Assembly: GCA_046735215.1 (NCBI GenBank)
Contig: JBKPSV010000101.1
Span: forward strand, 1 to 5,719
Length of the DNA stretch: 5,719 nt
Direction of reading: 5' to 3'
DNA from: JAMXLO01 sp046735215
Lineage (GTDB): Bacteria > Pseudomonadota > Alphaproteobacteria > Acetobacterales > Acetobacteraceae
Shown here: positions 5,660 to 5,719 of the stretch, piece after piece
Numbering within the stretch: the first letter of the stretch is position 1
How the letters are laid out: the number at the start of each line of letters is the position of its first letter
Position numbers and translations under genes: made by a program
Notes under the pieces: generated by a model
Told to the model about the DNA's origin: nothing
Databases searched by the model: none
What the model saw: only the letters and a program-made list of their open reading frames with translations

Positions 5660-5719
5660 TCAGTTGGCCGTCACTCTGCTCTGCGCTGCCATGGCCTTCG
5701 CCAGCACCATGGCCTCCTG
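5660..5719 (-). CDS. C-terminal tail of an upstream gene, possibly a C-terminal processing protease (S41, CtpA)
   Basis: On the minus strand the frame from the window edge reads 19 codons ending AAQSRVTAN before a TGA at 5660-5662, and the next gene starts ten bases later. Alanine-rich residues with an EAMVLAKAMAA helix are visible, with nothing diagnostic. In alphaproteobacteria a ctpA-type S41 peptidase commonly precedes the deacetylase-like gene and rppH, and such a helix is compatible with its C-terminus, but that identity rests on gene order. The other two frames here are also briefly open, so even the coding call is moderate. Confidence 0.45.
   Translation of the reverse strand, partial: QEAMVLAKAMAAQSRVTAN

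Overview
The window is GC-rich with a strong G/C bias at third codon positions, and it is fully packed with genes. It holds eight protein-coding genes (two cut by the window edges) and no RNA genes, mobile elements or CRISPR. The gene content and order suggest an alphaproteobacterium, with the Acetobacteraceae/Rhodospirillales as best guess. The supporting points are petB-petC followed directly by a methylthioadenosine phosphorylase gene, and a divergent polysaccharide deacetylase-like gene overlapping rppH, with what may be the tail of a C-terminal processing protease upstream. The taxon is inferred from remembered gene order and protein style, not from a search.

Left half, plus strand (1-2720): the 3' part of petB (cytochrome b), petC (cytochrome c1, ATGA overlap with petB) and mtnP (9 bases after petC). 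They look like one transcript. The Rieske gene petA would be expected just upstream, outside the window. petB and petC make the membrane core of the cytochrome bc1 complex, while MtnP is a soluble enzyme that recycles 5'-methylthioadenosine.

Right half, minus strand (5719 down to 2732): a short C-terminal tail of an upstream gene, then a membrane-anchored divergent polysaccharide deacetylase-like protein, rppH (ATGA overlap), a dienelactone hydrolase-family enzyme and a secreted RlpA-like double-psi beta-barrel protein. The first three are tightly packed. The last two have gaps of 57 and 96 bases before them, and the 96-base gap carries a perfect 10-bp hairpin directly after the dienelactone hydrolase gene. 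The two gene groups converge, with only 11 bases between the mtnP and rlpA-like stops.

I found no clear undescribed system. The most interesting points are that two cell-envelope proteins, the deacetylase-like protein and the RlpA-like protein, keep their folds but appear to lack several residues expected in the active sites of their families. Both are plausible non-catalytic or altered-function relatives. No gap exceeds 300 bases; the largest is the 96-base gap upstream of the rlpA-like gene.
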